Below are positions 9,089 to 17,318 of a DNA stretch of 64,000 nt, one piece after another. The stretch's first letter is position 1, and the number at the start of each line of letters is the position of its first letter. The stretch comes from Aerococcus mictus (lineage in GTDB: Bacteria; Bacillota; Bacilli; Lactobacillales; Aerococcaceae). The notes below the pieces were generated by a model. That model had not been told where the DNA came from and did no database searches. It was given only the letters and a program-made list of their open reading frames with translations. The position numbers were made by a program, and so were the translations under genes. The DNA lies in NCBI RefSeq assembly GCF_003286595.3, contig NZ_CP132985.1, forward strand, positions 1,116,001 through 1,180,000, read 5' to 3'.

Positions 9089-9350
9089 TCATAAAAAAAT
9101 CCCATCCCTGGAACAATAATCTTTCCTAGGGACGGGATAACCGTGGTACCACCCTGATTACTCCTCTATTTCTAGTGGAGTCACTTATACAATCTTTATC
9201 AATTGTTGCAAAGTAACGGTTGCTACCGTTTAGAAAGCCAGCACCTTCTAAAACCTCCGAGTTCATCTTCACTGATTCAATCGTTATTAGCTCTCATCCC
9301 TACTAATTTTCTGTAAACGCTTTGAATAAGCTACTCTTCTCATCACAGTT
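9089..9350 (-). ncRNA. T-box riboswitch leader, probable Met specifier
   Basis: The T-box sequence AGGGTGGTACCACGG is on the minus strand at 9141-9155. It is followed by a terminator hairpin (arms about 9125-9138 and 9096-9108, T run 9094-9100) that can be replaced by the antiterminator. At the base of stem I a GAGT near the 5' end can pair with an ACTC, and directly before that ACTC lies ATG-A (complement of 9264-9266), in the place of the specifier codon. That reads tRNA-Met, in keeping with the MetE-family gene downstream. The T-box itself is certain; the specifier is inferred by hand folding. Confidence 0.9.
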
Positions 9351-9370
9351 AATTTATTTATTTGTTTTAT

Positions 9371-9399
9371 AGCATAGCAAGTCTTTGCCCTAAAGGCAA
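9371..9399 (-). promoter_or_regulatory. Candidate promoter of the Met T-box transcript
   Basis: TTGCCT and TATGCT are spaced 17 bases on the minus strand, just upstream of the T-box leader. The stretch from 9400 to the end of the next gene at 9593 shows nothing else. Confidence 0.45.
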
Positions 9400-9592
9400 A
9401 TCACTTTATCATCATTCTGGAAAGATGGACCGAAAGATCGATCACTATTGATTGGTTAAAAGCTTGATAAGTCAACAAATCATTGATTAAAATTCGGTTA
9501 ATGATCATTAAACCCTATCTTATCAGATATATTTTTGATATCTATTGGCTATGGATGGTCGCAAGCCAAGAAGCTTATAAAGACATATCAGC

Positions 9593-10279
9593 TTATGATT
9601 GCTTATTCTTATCTAAAAAGTAAGCAACCGCAAATGAAATTACCATCGCAGAAATTAAGATATAAGATTGGTATTGACTATAGGCTGCAGGACCTAAAAA
9701 TAAGAATAAAGCGGCCGTAAAAATTAAAGGGGCAATAGCTATCTTCTTATTATTCAGTAACTGAGGGACTGTTATGGCGCCAAAAAGGGCTGGCGTAATA
9801 TGGTCAAAACCCGGTTTAAGGACAGGATGGTTTAAGATAGGCACTAGCCAGGAGCCAATTAAAAATACCCCAGCAGCTAAAACCACAATAGTCACCAGTG
9901 AAGAGATCCCCACACAAATGATGGCAATCACATCCCCTTTTTCGCTCCCTGGACTGACCCCAGCAATTTTTTGCCCGGCTACTGTAACTGGCATTTTCAT
10001 GTTAGTAATGTTTCCGGTAATAGAACTCAAATACATGGCTCCAGAACCAAAAATGGGATAAAAGGACAAGTTCTCTACCACAGCCATGGGTAGAAAAATA
10101 GCGATTAAACTACTCCCGGCTGCTAAAGCCTTAGTAAAGGATAAACCTACTCCATACCAATAAGCCGTTCCTATCGGTACCATAAACATGGCAATTAAGG
10201 CAATTATACTGGTGAGCTTACCAAGTCGATTGATTTCTTGAGAAAATTCTTTTGAAGTGCGTGTTTTTTTATCATTCAT
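9593..10279 (-). CDS. Membrane protein, partner of the DUF5058 protein
   Basis: 228 residues with about six hydrophobic segments, a charged N terminus and a short basic tail (DKNKQS). I do not recognise a named family. It begins 12 bases after the DUF5058 gene and shares its probable transcript, so the two may form one transporter or permease complex. A conserved-looking stretch, VAGQKIAGVSPGSEKGD, lies in a loop between helices. No ATPase gene is nearby, so any transport would be secondary. Confidence 0.7.
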   Translation of the reverse strand: MNDKKTRTSKEFSQEINRLGKLTSIIALIAMFMVPIGTAYWYGVGLSFTKALAAGSSLIAIFLPMAVVENLSFYPIFGSGAMYLSSITGNITNMKMPVTVAGQKIAGVSPGSEKGDVIAIICVGISSLVTIVVLAAGVFLIGSWLVPILNHPVLKPGFDHITPALFGAITVPQLLNNKKIAIAPLIFTAALFLFLGPAAYSQYQSYILISAMVISFAVAYFLDKNKQS

Positions 10280-10291
10280 AGGCTAAACTCC

Positions 10292-11026
10292 TTAAACTAT
10301 TTGTGCTTGTAGGATGACGGCTCCCATCCCTACTATTAAAGCAACGGGTAGGGAATAATCTTTTAGGCTAGTCCAGCCAAAGCGCTTTGCTAAGAAATCG
10401 ATGATTAAAGTAGTCAGTCCGGCGGCCAAAAAAGCCACAAGGGATGAGATATTTTCCGTATTAAATACATAAGGTGTCGATAAAGTAATCAACATTGCCG
10501 TAAATAAAGCGCCTGATACTAAAGCGACTATATTCGTATTATGGCTTTCTTCCTTAGCTTTTTGGGAGACTTGGTCTAGCTTACCCATAAAGAGGATGTT
10601 AAATAGTATCCCCCATATGATCCCAATAGTCATCACAAACATAATAATAATGAAGACTTCTGCTGTTAGGTTAGGGTCTGAAATGTCGGTAAGTCCTTGA
10701 CTTTGGGCAGCAATATTAGCCGCCATTCCCTCATAGCCAGCTGAACCAACAATCGATAGACGAAGCCAAGGAAAGTATTTTCCTAAAGGCACAGATAAGG
10801 CTAGCATCATCACGATAATAGGCAGGGAAGGAACTACAGATAGCATGGCACTATTGGTCATCGCTCTTTTTAAAGTTTTCTTGGTCATTCCCAATTCCAG
10901 ACCTCGATTATAGGCTTTCTTGATAAACAAGATCGCTTGAACGCTAACAATTAAAATGACTATGGCACACAGGATGAAAACGATCGAGCTGTTAGCAATT
11001 TCTAAGTAGTGAACTTCTTCATTCAT
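10292..11026 (-). CDS. DUF5058 family membrane protein
   Basis: 244 residues, strongly hydrophobic, about six membrane helices. Size and sequence fit the uncharacterised DUF5058 family. A loop with SIVGSAGYEGMAAN after the second or third helix looks like a substrate-facing segment, but that is inference. It follows the M20 peptidase gene by 35 bases and precedes a second membrane protein by 12. The gene set suggests import of an acylated or peptide-bonded compound that the peptidase then cleaves; no experimental role is known to me. Confidence 0.65.
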   Translation of the reverse strand: MNEEVHYLEIANSSIVFILCAIVILIVSVQAILFIKKAYNRGLELGMTKKTLKRAMTNSAMLSVVPSLPIIVMMLALSVPLGKYFPWLRLSIVGSAGYEGMAANIAAQSQGLTDISDPNLTAEVFIIIMFVMTIGIIWGILFNILFMGKLDQVSQKAKEESHNTNIVALVSGALFTAMLITLSTPYVFNTENISSLVAFLAAGLTTLIIDFLAKRFGWTSLKDYSLPVALIVGMGAVILQAQIV

Positions 11027-11061
11027 AGGCAGTCCTCTTTCATTTCGCTAGGATAGGTATT

Positions 11062-12222
11062 TTATTTAAGGTAGTTTAGGGCTGTTTCTTTATAGATATC
11101 GACGAAAGCTAAAAATTTATCTAAGGAAACATATTCATTTTCTTGGTGAGCGACTGAGGGTTCTCCTGGCCCATAAACCGCTAAATCATAGTCTTCACCA
11201 ATTTGACCGAAATTAGAAGCATCTGTTGCTCCACCGGTAACGGTCAGCTCTAATTCATGACTGACACTGGATTGGATGGCTTTAATTAAATCATTATCTT
11301 CTGTTGAGGTTGCTGGTGGATTGTCTTGAAGAAGATTCAATTCTAAATACCCCTCACTCTTAGCATTTAGCTCTTCGATACAGTCATTAATTATCGATAA
11401 CACTAAATCATTGCCCGCTTCAGGAACTGTTCGGGTATTGGCTTTCATTTTTACTAAACCAGCCACACTATTGATCTGGGTTCCGCCCTCGATCACTGTA
11501 TTGACATTTAGGGTCTTCCCTAGGTCAGCATTATAAGCAGATTCTGTATTAAAGTTTTCATCAAAACGTTGATTACTTAAGTTGATATAATCAACCATTA
11601 ACTGCAAGGCATCAATCCCCACTTCTGGCATGGAAGAGTGAACAGTTTTCCCATGGGCAATAATTTCATATTGGATAGATCCTTTATGGGCATATACCAC
11701 TGACTCACTTCCTGATGGTTCTGCAATTAAAAAGCCATCTGCATCATCTAAATAACCTGCTTCGACTAATTGTTTCGACCCATACATGCCAATTTCTTCA
11801 CCAACCGTTAGGGCTAAGCGTAGGCAACCTTTAAAATTGGCGCCGGCTTCCTTTAATTCAATGGCAGCCAAAACCAAGTCAACCAAACCAGACTTCATAT
11901 CTGAAGTCCCCCTGCCATAGATTTTTCCATCATGAATCTCTCCAGCAAAAGGCGGATAGGTCCAGTCACTATGGTCGCCTGCAGATACGACATCAAAATG
12001 CCCTGAATAGACCAAGACCTTTCCTTCTCCACCTTCACTACCATAGATATTGGCAATAAGTGAAGAACGTCCAGCTTGGTATTCAATAATTTCGCTCTCA
12101 ATACCATACTTAGCCAGTAAGCGGCTAAAATATTCAGCGACTTCTGCCTCTTGATCATTTTCACTTTCAATTGCTAATACGTCGCGTAAAATTTGTAATT
12201 TTTCCTCATCCGTAAACAGCAT
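11062..12222 (-). CDS. M20 family metallopeptidase (ArgE/DapE/ACY1 type)
   Basis: 386 residues, typical of single-chain M20 enzymes that remove acyl groups from amino acids or cut small peptides in the cytoplasm. The two-zinc site is visible: SGHFDVV (His and catalytic Asp), GRGTSDMKSG (bridging Asp), VGEEIG (catalytic Glu and zinc Glu), the Glu of IAEPSG and the His of VAHQENEYV near the end. The inserted dimerisation domain lies at about 180-290. It is first in a transcript with the two membrane proteins. Whether it acts on succinyl-diaminopimelate, acyl-ornithine or dipeptides cannot be told; no arg or dap genes are near. Confidence 0.85.
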   Translation of the reverse strand: MLFTDEEKLQILRDVLAIESENDQEAEVAEYFSRLLAKYGIESEIIEYQAGRSSLIANIYGSEGGEGKVLVYSGHFDVVSAGDHSDWTYPPFAGEIHDGKIYGRGTSDMKSGLVDLVLAAIELKEAGANFKGCLRLALTVGEEIGMYGSKQLVEAGYLDDADGFLIAEPSGSESVVYAHKGSIQYEIIAHGKTVHSSMPEVGIDALQLMVDYINLSNQRFDENFNTESAYNADLGKTLNVNTVIEGGTQINSVAGLVKMKANTRTVPEAGNDLVLSIINDCIEELNAKSEGYLELNLLQDNPPATSTEDNDLIKAIQSSVSHELELTVTGGATDASNFGQIGEDYDLAVYGPGEPSVAHQENEYVSLDKFLAFVDIYKETALNYLK

Positions 12223-12357
12223 AAGAATGCCTCCTTTATTATGTTACAAATTCTTATTCAAAATCGTTTATTTTTTTAATAATACCATAAAAAGGAAAAA
12301 TTGGTTAGATATTCTTACATAAAAAATAGTTTAAAATGAATAAAATCTAGCTAAAAA

Positions 12358-12388
12358 TAAAAAGAGCCCATGGTCTAACCATGAGCTC
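12358..12388 (-). terminator. Terminator after the superoxide dismutase gene
   Basis: On the minus strand GAGCTCATGGT pairs with ACCATGGGCTC, loop of three bases, then a T run (12358-12363). The segment from 12223 to 12357 is A/T rich and should carry the M20 operon promoter; I see no T-box or other riboswitch in it. Confidence 0.85.
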
Positions 12389-12414
12389 ACAGTGTCTATA
12401 ACCTACTTAATCGC

Positions 12415-12885
12415 TTATTTAGCTGGGAAGATTACGCCACCTAATTGACGACCACCAGCATCCCCTGTAGGTTGGGAAATATAGTCATCTGCACCAGTGT
12501 GTACAATTAGGGCTGTCCCGTTACCTTCATTATGAAGGGAATATTTAGCATCCTCTTTTAGAGAAAGGCCTTCAATTTCGTAGACTCCTTTAAAGTCACC
12601 ACTAGCAGGAACTTCAATGTTTGGTAAGTCACCTAAGTGAGGACCATTTTCTGATTTTTTACCATGGTCAACACCTGTTGGGTTGAAGTGACTTTTTGCA
12701 TCAGCAAATTCTTCTTCTGGAGATGCAGCACCATATTCGTGAATGTGCATTGCAAATTCACCTTCTGGTAAACCGTGAAAATCTACAGTAACTTTTACCT
12801 TACCGTCGCCTTCTTCAAAGGTAGCGGTACCTGAATCTTCACCTTTTTGATTAAGCATGTTAACAACAACTTTTTCATCTGACAT
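12415..12885 (-). CDS. sodC: Cu/Zn superoxide dismutase family protein, cytoplasmic, without cysteines
   Basis: 156 residues. Copper ligands His47, His49, His66 and His129, zinc ligands His66, His74, His83 and Asp86, and the channel Arg146 are all present in order, so the catalytic site looks complete. There is no signal peptide and no cysteine at all, so the usual structural disulfide is missing. The ATG at 12883-12885 follows AGGAG at good distance; a TTG six bases earlier is less likely. It is a single gene closed by a terminator. Superoxide removal is the expected activity; a copper-binding but inactive protein is possible. Confidence 0.85.
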   Translation of the reverse strand: MSDEKVVVNMLNQKGEDSGTATFEEGDGKVKVTVDFHGLPEGEFAMHIHEYGAASPEEEFADAKSHFNPTGVDHGKKSENGPHLGDLPNIEVPASGDFKGVYEIEGLSLKEDAKYSLHNEGNGTALIVHTGADDYISQPTGDAGGRQLGGVIFPAK

Positions 12886-12960
12886 ATGCAAAACTCCTTT
12901 CCTCTTTAACTACTCTCATCATATCATTTTTATTTGATAAAGAACAAATAATATGCTTCA

Positions 12961-13422
12961 TTACCACTCTTGACTGGAAAGATAGCGCTGGCGTTTATTT
13001 TCCAGTTCAGGGATATTTTCTGCCATAAAGTGATTCCAAAGTTTTTGGCTGTTACCGTGCCGGGCAATGATATTGTTATCTGACTTATTTTCACTATCAC
13101 TTGCTTCCATACGAACTTGGTAGTCATCCCACACCACTTCGAGGAATTGGTCCAGATCTTCTACAGTAACATCATTATTTAGGCGATAATTATTGGCTTG
13201 ACGTATCAAGGTTTCCTTTTGTCGGTCACTATCAAATGCAGCTAAATAGCCATGAATGACCATGTAGAAAGCAATTTCATCATTAATCCCTTTAAAATTG
13301 AATGCAATATTAATCCCTGCCTGCGCTAGCTCATCATAATTAATAGTTTTTACAAGTTCCAGATAGTGACCGAATTGACTTTTTAAGATGACTTGCTTTT
13401 TTTTACTTGACCCTAATGTCAA
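12961..13422 (-). CDS. Unknown protein in the MoxR-VWA operon
   Basis: 153 residues, soluble, acidic middle (DVTVEDLDQFLEVVWDDYQ) and basic C terminus. No family is recognised. Its start lies 27 bases after the stop of the VWA gene, so it is very likely the third gene of the MoxR operon. The predicted helices and lack of signal suggest a cytoplasmic partner or substrate of the ATPase complex, which is inference from position only. The short gap after it (12892-12960) shows no strong hairpin. Confidence 0.6.
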   Translation of the reverse strand: MTLGSSKKKQVILKSQFGHYLELVKTINYDELAQAGINIAFNFKGINDEIAFYMVIHGYLAAFDSDRQKETLIRQANNYRLNNDVTVEDLDQFLEVVWDDYQVRMEASDSENKSDNNIIARHGNSQKLWNHFMAENIPELENKRQRYLSSQEW

Positions 13423-13449
13423 ATTTCCCTCTCTCCTTTATGCCTAGCG

Positions 13450-15003
13450 TTAATGCTTTTGTTTAATTATCCGGTGATTATATTTTTCATCTTGGCGTAA
13501 GTATAATAATTTTCCTCCGCTATCGGTAGATAGTGGCGAAGGCTCCTTAGGGTCAGCTGTTGTCAGCACCCAGTACATGTTTTGATAACCGTAACGCTCA
13601 AAGCCATCATCGCCGTATCCATCAGTAAAATAGACAGACACTGAATTTCTATCATTAAAACCATTGTCGTGTAACCATTCAAAGGCGGGTGCAAAACTGG
13701 TTCCTCCCCGACCCTCAAATTGAAACTGGTCAACATTACTTTGATCCAGTTTATTAACACCGACCACCTGGGTATCTACTTGGACCACCCAAATATCAGT
13801 CCCTAAAGTTTTATTAATATTAGCAAGCTCTGCTAAGCTGTATGCTAAAGCCTCGGCATTTTGCGAAGCACTGGTATCAATGAAGGCCACTAATTGAGCG
13901 GCAGTGTCTAAAGTTCTTCCCGGTAGGTCGATCCGATAGGGTTGGCGGCGATTGACCCGGTTTTTGGAATAGCGATAGGGAATTGGTGCTTGACCTAAAC
14001 CGCGCATGATAATGTCCTTCCAATTCAGAGAACGTTGCTTAAAGAGAACTTGAACTTTTTCTTTAATATTACCACTGAGGTGTTTACGCATTTCTTCATC
14101 CATATTTTCATAAGCCCTACGTACAATACCGTTGATAATTTTTCGGTGTAAGTCATTATTCTTACTCTGGGGAATAACAGGCTGCATGGAATGATTTTTC
14201 TTCATTTCATCATTTAATTGTTCTGCCGATTCTATTCGCAATTCCCGAGCTTTTTCAGGATCAAAATTTTTGCTGAGTTGACTATAGGTATCATTCATAT
14301 CTCCACTGCCCTTCATCTTCTCAAAGGTTGACCATACCCGATCATGGCTATGGTGTTTGGGGTCATCGTGAGCAGCTTTCAACTCTTGATAGTAATATAA
14401 AGAACCCTGTTTCTCGTTAAGGGAGTTTTTAGACAGCAAATTCCTCATGCCCTCAAGGCTAGCTGCGTGGTCTGGGAGGTTATCGATGTATTGATTGACC
14501 TCAGTATCCATGGCCACGCTCATCATTTTGCCATCTTCTTCATTGAGGAAGGCCCAATCATAGTCAGTCAAATGATTAAAAATAATATGGTAACAAATTT
14601 GACGGATGCCAGCTAACATTTGCTTTGGGCCCTGATAGTACATGAAAAACAAGACCGGATTGACTGACAGGGTTAAGCTAGTTCCCTCAACACTGACATT
14701 CAGAGGCTTTGCCAGGTCTTCAGACATCCTGCGGTCCATCTGGTATAAAACTCCAGCAAAAAGAACGTCTCCAGCTCCTTGGTAAGAACGATTTGCCATG
14801 AGTTTAGCACATAAAAGACCAATAAATTCATCCATTAACTGAGTAAATTTATCATAGTCCTCCGACCATCCGAAATTCATATAGATGATGAAGGCATAAT
14901 TGAGTTCACGAAAGAGCTGATTGATATCATCATAAAGAAGATCTGACTGCTGGATTTTATCTTCCTTTTCTTCCTGAGTCGGTTCGCTCTGCATTCGATT
15001 CAT
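13450..15003 (-). CDS. VWA-like protein of the DUF2201 metallopeptidase family, zinc motif degenerate
   Basis: 517 residues from the ATG at 15001-15003, which has AGAGGTGAG upstream. A longer reading from 15051 would overlap the MoxR stop by ATGACTAA and is a weaker alternative. The N-terminal half resembles the DUF2201 putative metallopeptidase region, but where HExxH is expected the residues are Gln135-Ile-Cys-Tyr-His139, so zinc hydrolysis is unlikely. The C-terminal von Willebrand A part keeps the MIDAS motif DTSAS (about residue 373), GGTSF and FTDGYGDDG. Such proteins pair with MoxR ATPases as metal-ion-dependent adaptors, often in cofactor insertion or complex assembly. Confidence 0.8.
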   Translation of the reverse strand: MNRMQSEPTQEEKEDKIQQSDLLYDDINQLFRELNYAFIIYMNFGWSEDYDKFTQLMDEFIGLLCAKLMANRSYQGAGDVLFAGVLYQMDRRMSEDLAKPLNVSVEGTSLTLSVNPVLFFMYYQGPKQMLAGIRQICYHIIFNHLTDYDWAFLNEEDGKMMSVAMDTEVNQYIDNLPDHAASLEGMRNLLSKNSLNEKQGSLYYYQELKAAHDDPKHHSHDRVWSTFEKMKGSGDMNDTYSQLSKNFDPEKARELRIESAEQLNDEMKKNHSMQPVIPQSKNNDLHRKIINGIVRRAYENMDEEMRKHLSGNIKEKVQVLFKQRSLNWKDIIMRGLGQAPIPYRYSKNRVNRRQPYRIDLPGRTLDTAAQLVAFIDTSASQNAEALAYSLAELANINKTLGTDIWVVQVDTQVVGVNKLDQSNVDQFQFEGRGGTSFAPAFEWLHDNGFNDRNSVSVYFTDGYGDDGFERYGYQNMYWVLTTADPKEPSPLSTDSGGKLLYLRQDEKYNHRIIKQKH

Positions 15004-15043
15004 CGCTCTCACCTCTTTTATTCTTTTTCTAGTTCCGGAAATA

Positions 15044-16252
15044 TTAGTCATTATCTTCTAAATCTGATCCACTAGCCATAGTGATGGCATAAGCTTTATC
15101 GATAAAGCGTTCGTCTTCACTTAGTCCTGCTCTTAATTCTTCTAAAGCACTCCCTGCTTCAGCTTGCATTAGGCGAGTGACTAAGGAATAGATTAAGTCG
15201 GGGTCAGCGAGTAAAAATAAATCAACATAGCGACTAAGCAAATCCGGATCCTTGATGTGCTTCTTATGGTCCAAGAGCGATTGAGTTAAATCTTGAATAA
15301 TTCTTTTCTTCCTAATCGCAGGCATCTTTAAAAAACGTTCTTTAATTGATTCAGGTAAATCCGGACTATCTAAATCAATAATTTCTTTAGGACTAATGTA
15401 GTCCCCTTGGTGATTTTCTAGATAAGACAAGAAGACCTGTCCGGCCTCTTCACCAATACAGCCGTCGATCCCTTCAATTAAGAAGGCGAGTAAGTCATCA
15501 TCTTCAATTTGTGTTGGATCAATCCCCATGGCTTCATAATCATAGAGCAAGTGGGATAAACGTTCATAGGCACGAGGAGTTGGGTTTTTATCACGGGTCT
15601 CATCAATAACAATGAAATATTGACGCCCTTCTGCTTGGAGATAGTCCTTGACTAGCGGATGAATGTTAGCCTGCCCCGACTCATTTTCCTGGTCAGCAAA
15701 GCTCTCTACCCAATGGTCTAAATTAGCTCCCATCCGAATGCGCATGGTCCGGTCATTAATAGCTAAATCACGTGCACTCGTTGCATAAGCGTTTCCTTCA
15801 AACCCCTCTGTATCGCTAGAAGGATTCTCTGCGGTAATAATAATGACATTATCAGGGAGCTGAATTCCCATTAGATGACGTTGTAATACCAAGTTCATGA
15901 GTTCGCTTTGAACCATGGCGATGGGACGGTTAAATTCATCTAAAAATAAGATCACCTTATGGTCAGGGTTTGCTTTGGCTTCATCCACTGCCCCTTGAAT
16001 TTGGGGGTTGAGATAATATTCAATGCGGTTCTCTTTGGGGATGGGCATGGTTAAGTCCCCCGGTTGCAGTAAGGAACAGGTCATTTCATAAAACCCATAG
16101 CCCAAGTCTCGGGCTAAATTTTGTACCAGTTGCGTCTTACCGATTCCGCCGTGTCCAACAATATCTACTACAATATCTGATTCAGCTTTTAATAATAATT
16201 TCATTCCTTTGTAAACGGCTTGATAAGTTAGTCCTGGTGTACGATCGGCCAT
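15044..16252 (-). CDS. MoxR-type AAA+ ATPase
   Basis: 402 residues. Walker A GHGGIGKT is near residue 33 and Walker B ILFLDEFNR near 105, followed by the arginine-rich sensor region. The size and the paired VWA gene downstream mark it as a MoxR-family chaperone-like ATPase. In known cases (MoxR, RavA, NorQ, CbbQ) the ATPase and VWA protein remodel or metallate a client enzyme. The client here is unknown; the third gene at 12961-13422 is a candidate. The operon has no obvious regulator and is divergent from the HAD gene at 16430. Confidence 0.85.
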   Translation of the reverse strand: MADRTPGLTYQAVYKGMKLLLKAESDIVVDIVGHGGIGKTQLVQNLARDLGYGFYEMTCSLLQPGDLTMPIPKENRIEYYLNPQIQGAVDEAKANPDHKVILFLDEFNRPIAMVQSELMNLVLQRHLMGIQLPDNVIIITAENPSSDTEGFEGNAYATSARDLAINDRTMRIRMGANLDHWVESFADQENESGQANIHPLVKDYLQAEGRQYFIVIDETRDKNPTPRAYERLSHLLYDYEAMGIDPTQIEDDDLLAFLIEGIDGCIGEEAGQVFLSYLENHQGDYISPKEIIDLDSPDLPESIKERFLKMPAIRKKRIIQDLTQSLLDHKKHIKDPDLLSRYVDLFLLADPDLIYSLVTRLMQAEAGSALEELRAGLSEDERFIDKAYAITMASGSDLEDND

Positions 16253-16429
16253 TTAAAAACCTCTTTCTTCTTTAATCTCTAAGGGATATTATAGCTAAAA
16301 GCCCTGCTTATTCCTATTGATGTGTTTAGCGAAGTTAACTTAAAGTGACTAAGAATATTTTTTAAGGGCATTGTGTGCTAGAGTTAAGGTAAATAAGAAT
16401 CTAAGTGAAAGCAAAAGAAAGGAAAAATT

Positions 16430-17251
16430 ATGACTGAAAGCTTTGAAGAAATCAAATTAGTTGCTAGTGACATGGACGGCACCCTCTTAAATGACCAAGG
16501 TAAATTGCCTAAGCAACTTGGCTCCTATATGGACGACTTGCAGGACCAAGGGATTATTTTTGGGATTGCTTCAGGGAAACCTTATTATGCTTTAGAAGCA
16601 GTCTTTAAAGACCGGATAAAAGAAATGGCCTTAGTCTGCTCTGGTGGGACCTTCGTTAGCTACCAGGAAGAGACTGTTTATAATTCAACCATTTCCAAGG
16701 CTGGTTATAGGAACTTAGTTCGTTTAATTAAAAAGGCTTCTAAAGGCATTCCCGCTCTAATTGCTAATGATAAGGCTTATTTTGATTACCAAGCAAAACC
16801 TTACTACGATGATTTTAGCGACTATGTAAAGATCGAATTTGTTGAGGATTTAAGTCAAGTAGAAGCTGAAGTGAATAAAGTAACTGCCTACTTCCCTGAT
16901 TATGACAATAAAGACTACCTCAAAGAGTATCAAGAGCAAATTTCCGGCCCTTATACCGTGATGCCTAGTGGCGCAAAGTGGATTGATATCACTATGGAAG
17001 GCCAATCAAAGGGTCACGGCTTAGAAAAATTACTGGAAAAACTTAATTATTCTCCCCGTGAATTAGTCGTTATTGGTGATAGTGGGAACGATACCGAAAT
17101 GCTCTCCTTAACCCCTCATTCCTTTGCCATGAAGAACGCAACTGACCAGGTCAAATCTTACGCCAACTATACAACCAGCCAAAGCAACAATGATCAAGGC
17201 GTTCTTGAGGTCTATAAAAAGGTACTTGCTGCTAAAAATGAAAGCAAGTAG
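16430..17251 (+). CDS. HAD-superfamily Cof-type phosphatase
   Basis: 273 residues. Motif I DMDGTLL (Asp14 and Asp16), a central Cof-type cap and motif IV GDSGNDTEM are present, as in sugar- and flavin-phosphate phosphatases such as YidA and Cof. Start has AAAGGAA upstream. The gap to the divergent MoxR gene (16253-16429) contains the promoters and nothing else. The next gene, a fructosamine kinase, lies 67 bases downstream in the same direction. Substrate unknown. Confidence 0.85.
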   Translation: MTESFEEIKLVASDMDGTLLNDQGKLPKQLGSYMDDLQDQGIIFGIASGKPYYALEAVFKDRIKEMALVCSGGTFVSYQEETVYNSTISKAGYRNLVRLIKKASKGIPALIANDKAYFDYQAKPYYDDFSDYVKIEFVEDLSQVEAEVNKVTAYFPDYDNKDYLKEYQEQISGPYTVMPSGAKWIDITMEGQSKGHGLEKLLEKLNYSPRELVVIGDSGNDTEMLSLTPHSFAMKNATDQVKSYANYTTSQSNNDQGVLEVYKKVLAAKNESK

Positions 17252-17318
17252 CATAATTAAATATCATATAGACTATCGACTAATTTATGAATAAAATATA
17301 GCGAAAGGAGTCCTAATA

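Noticed and set aside
9535..9720. 61-residue plus-strand frame near the T-box
   Set aside because: It overlaps the end of a well-supported minus-strand membrane protein gene and lacks a ribosome binding site.
12930..13127. 65-residue minus-strand frame after the VWA operon
   Set aside because: Mostly within the 153-residue gene in another frame; no start signal.
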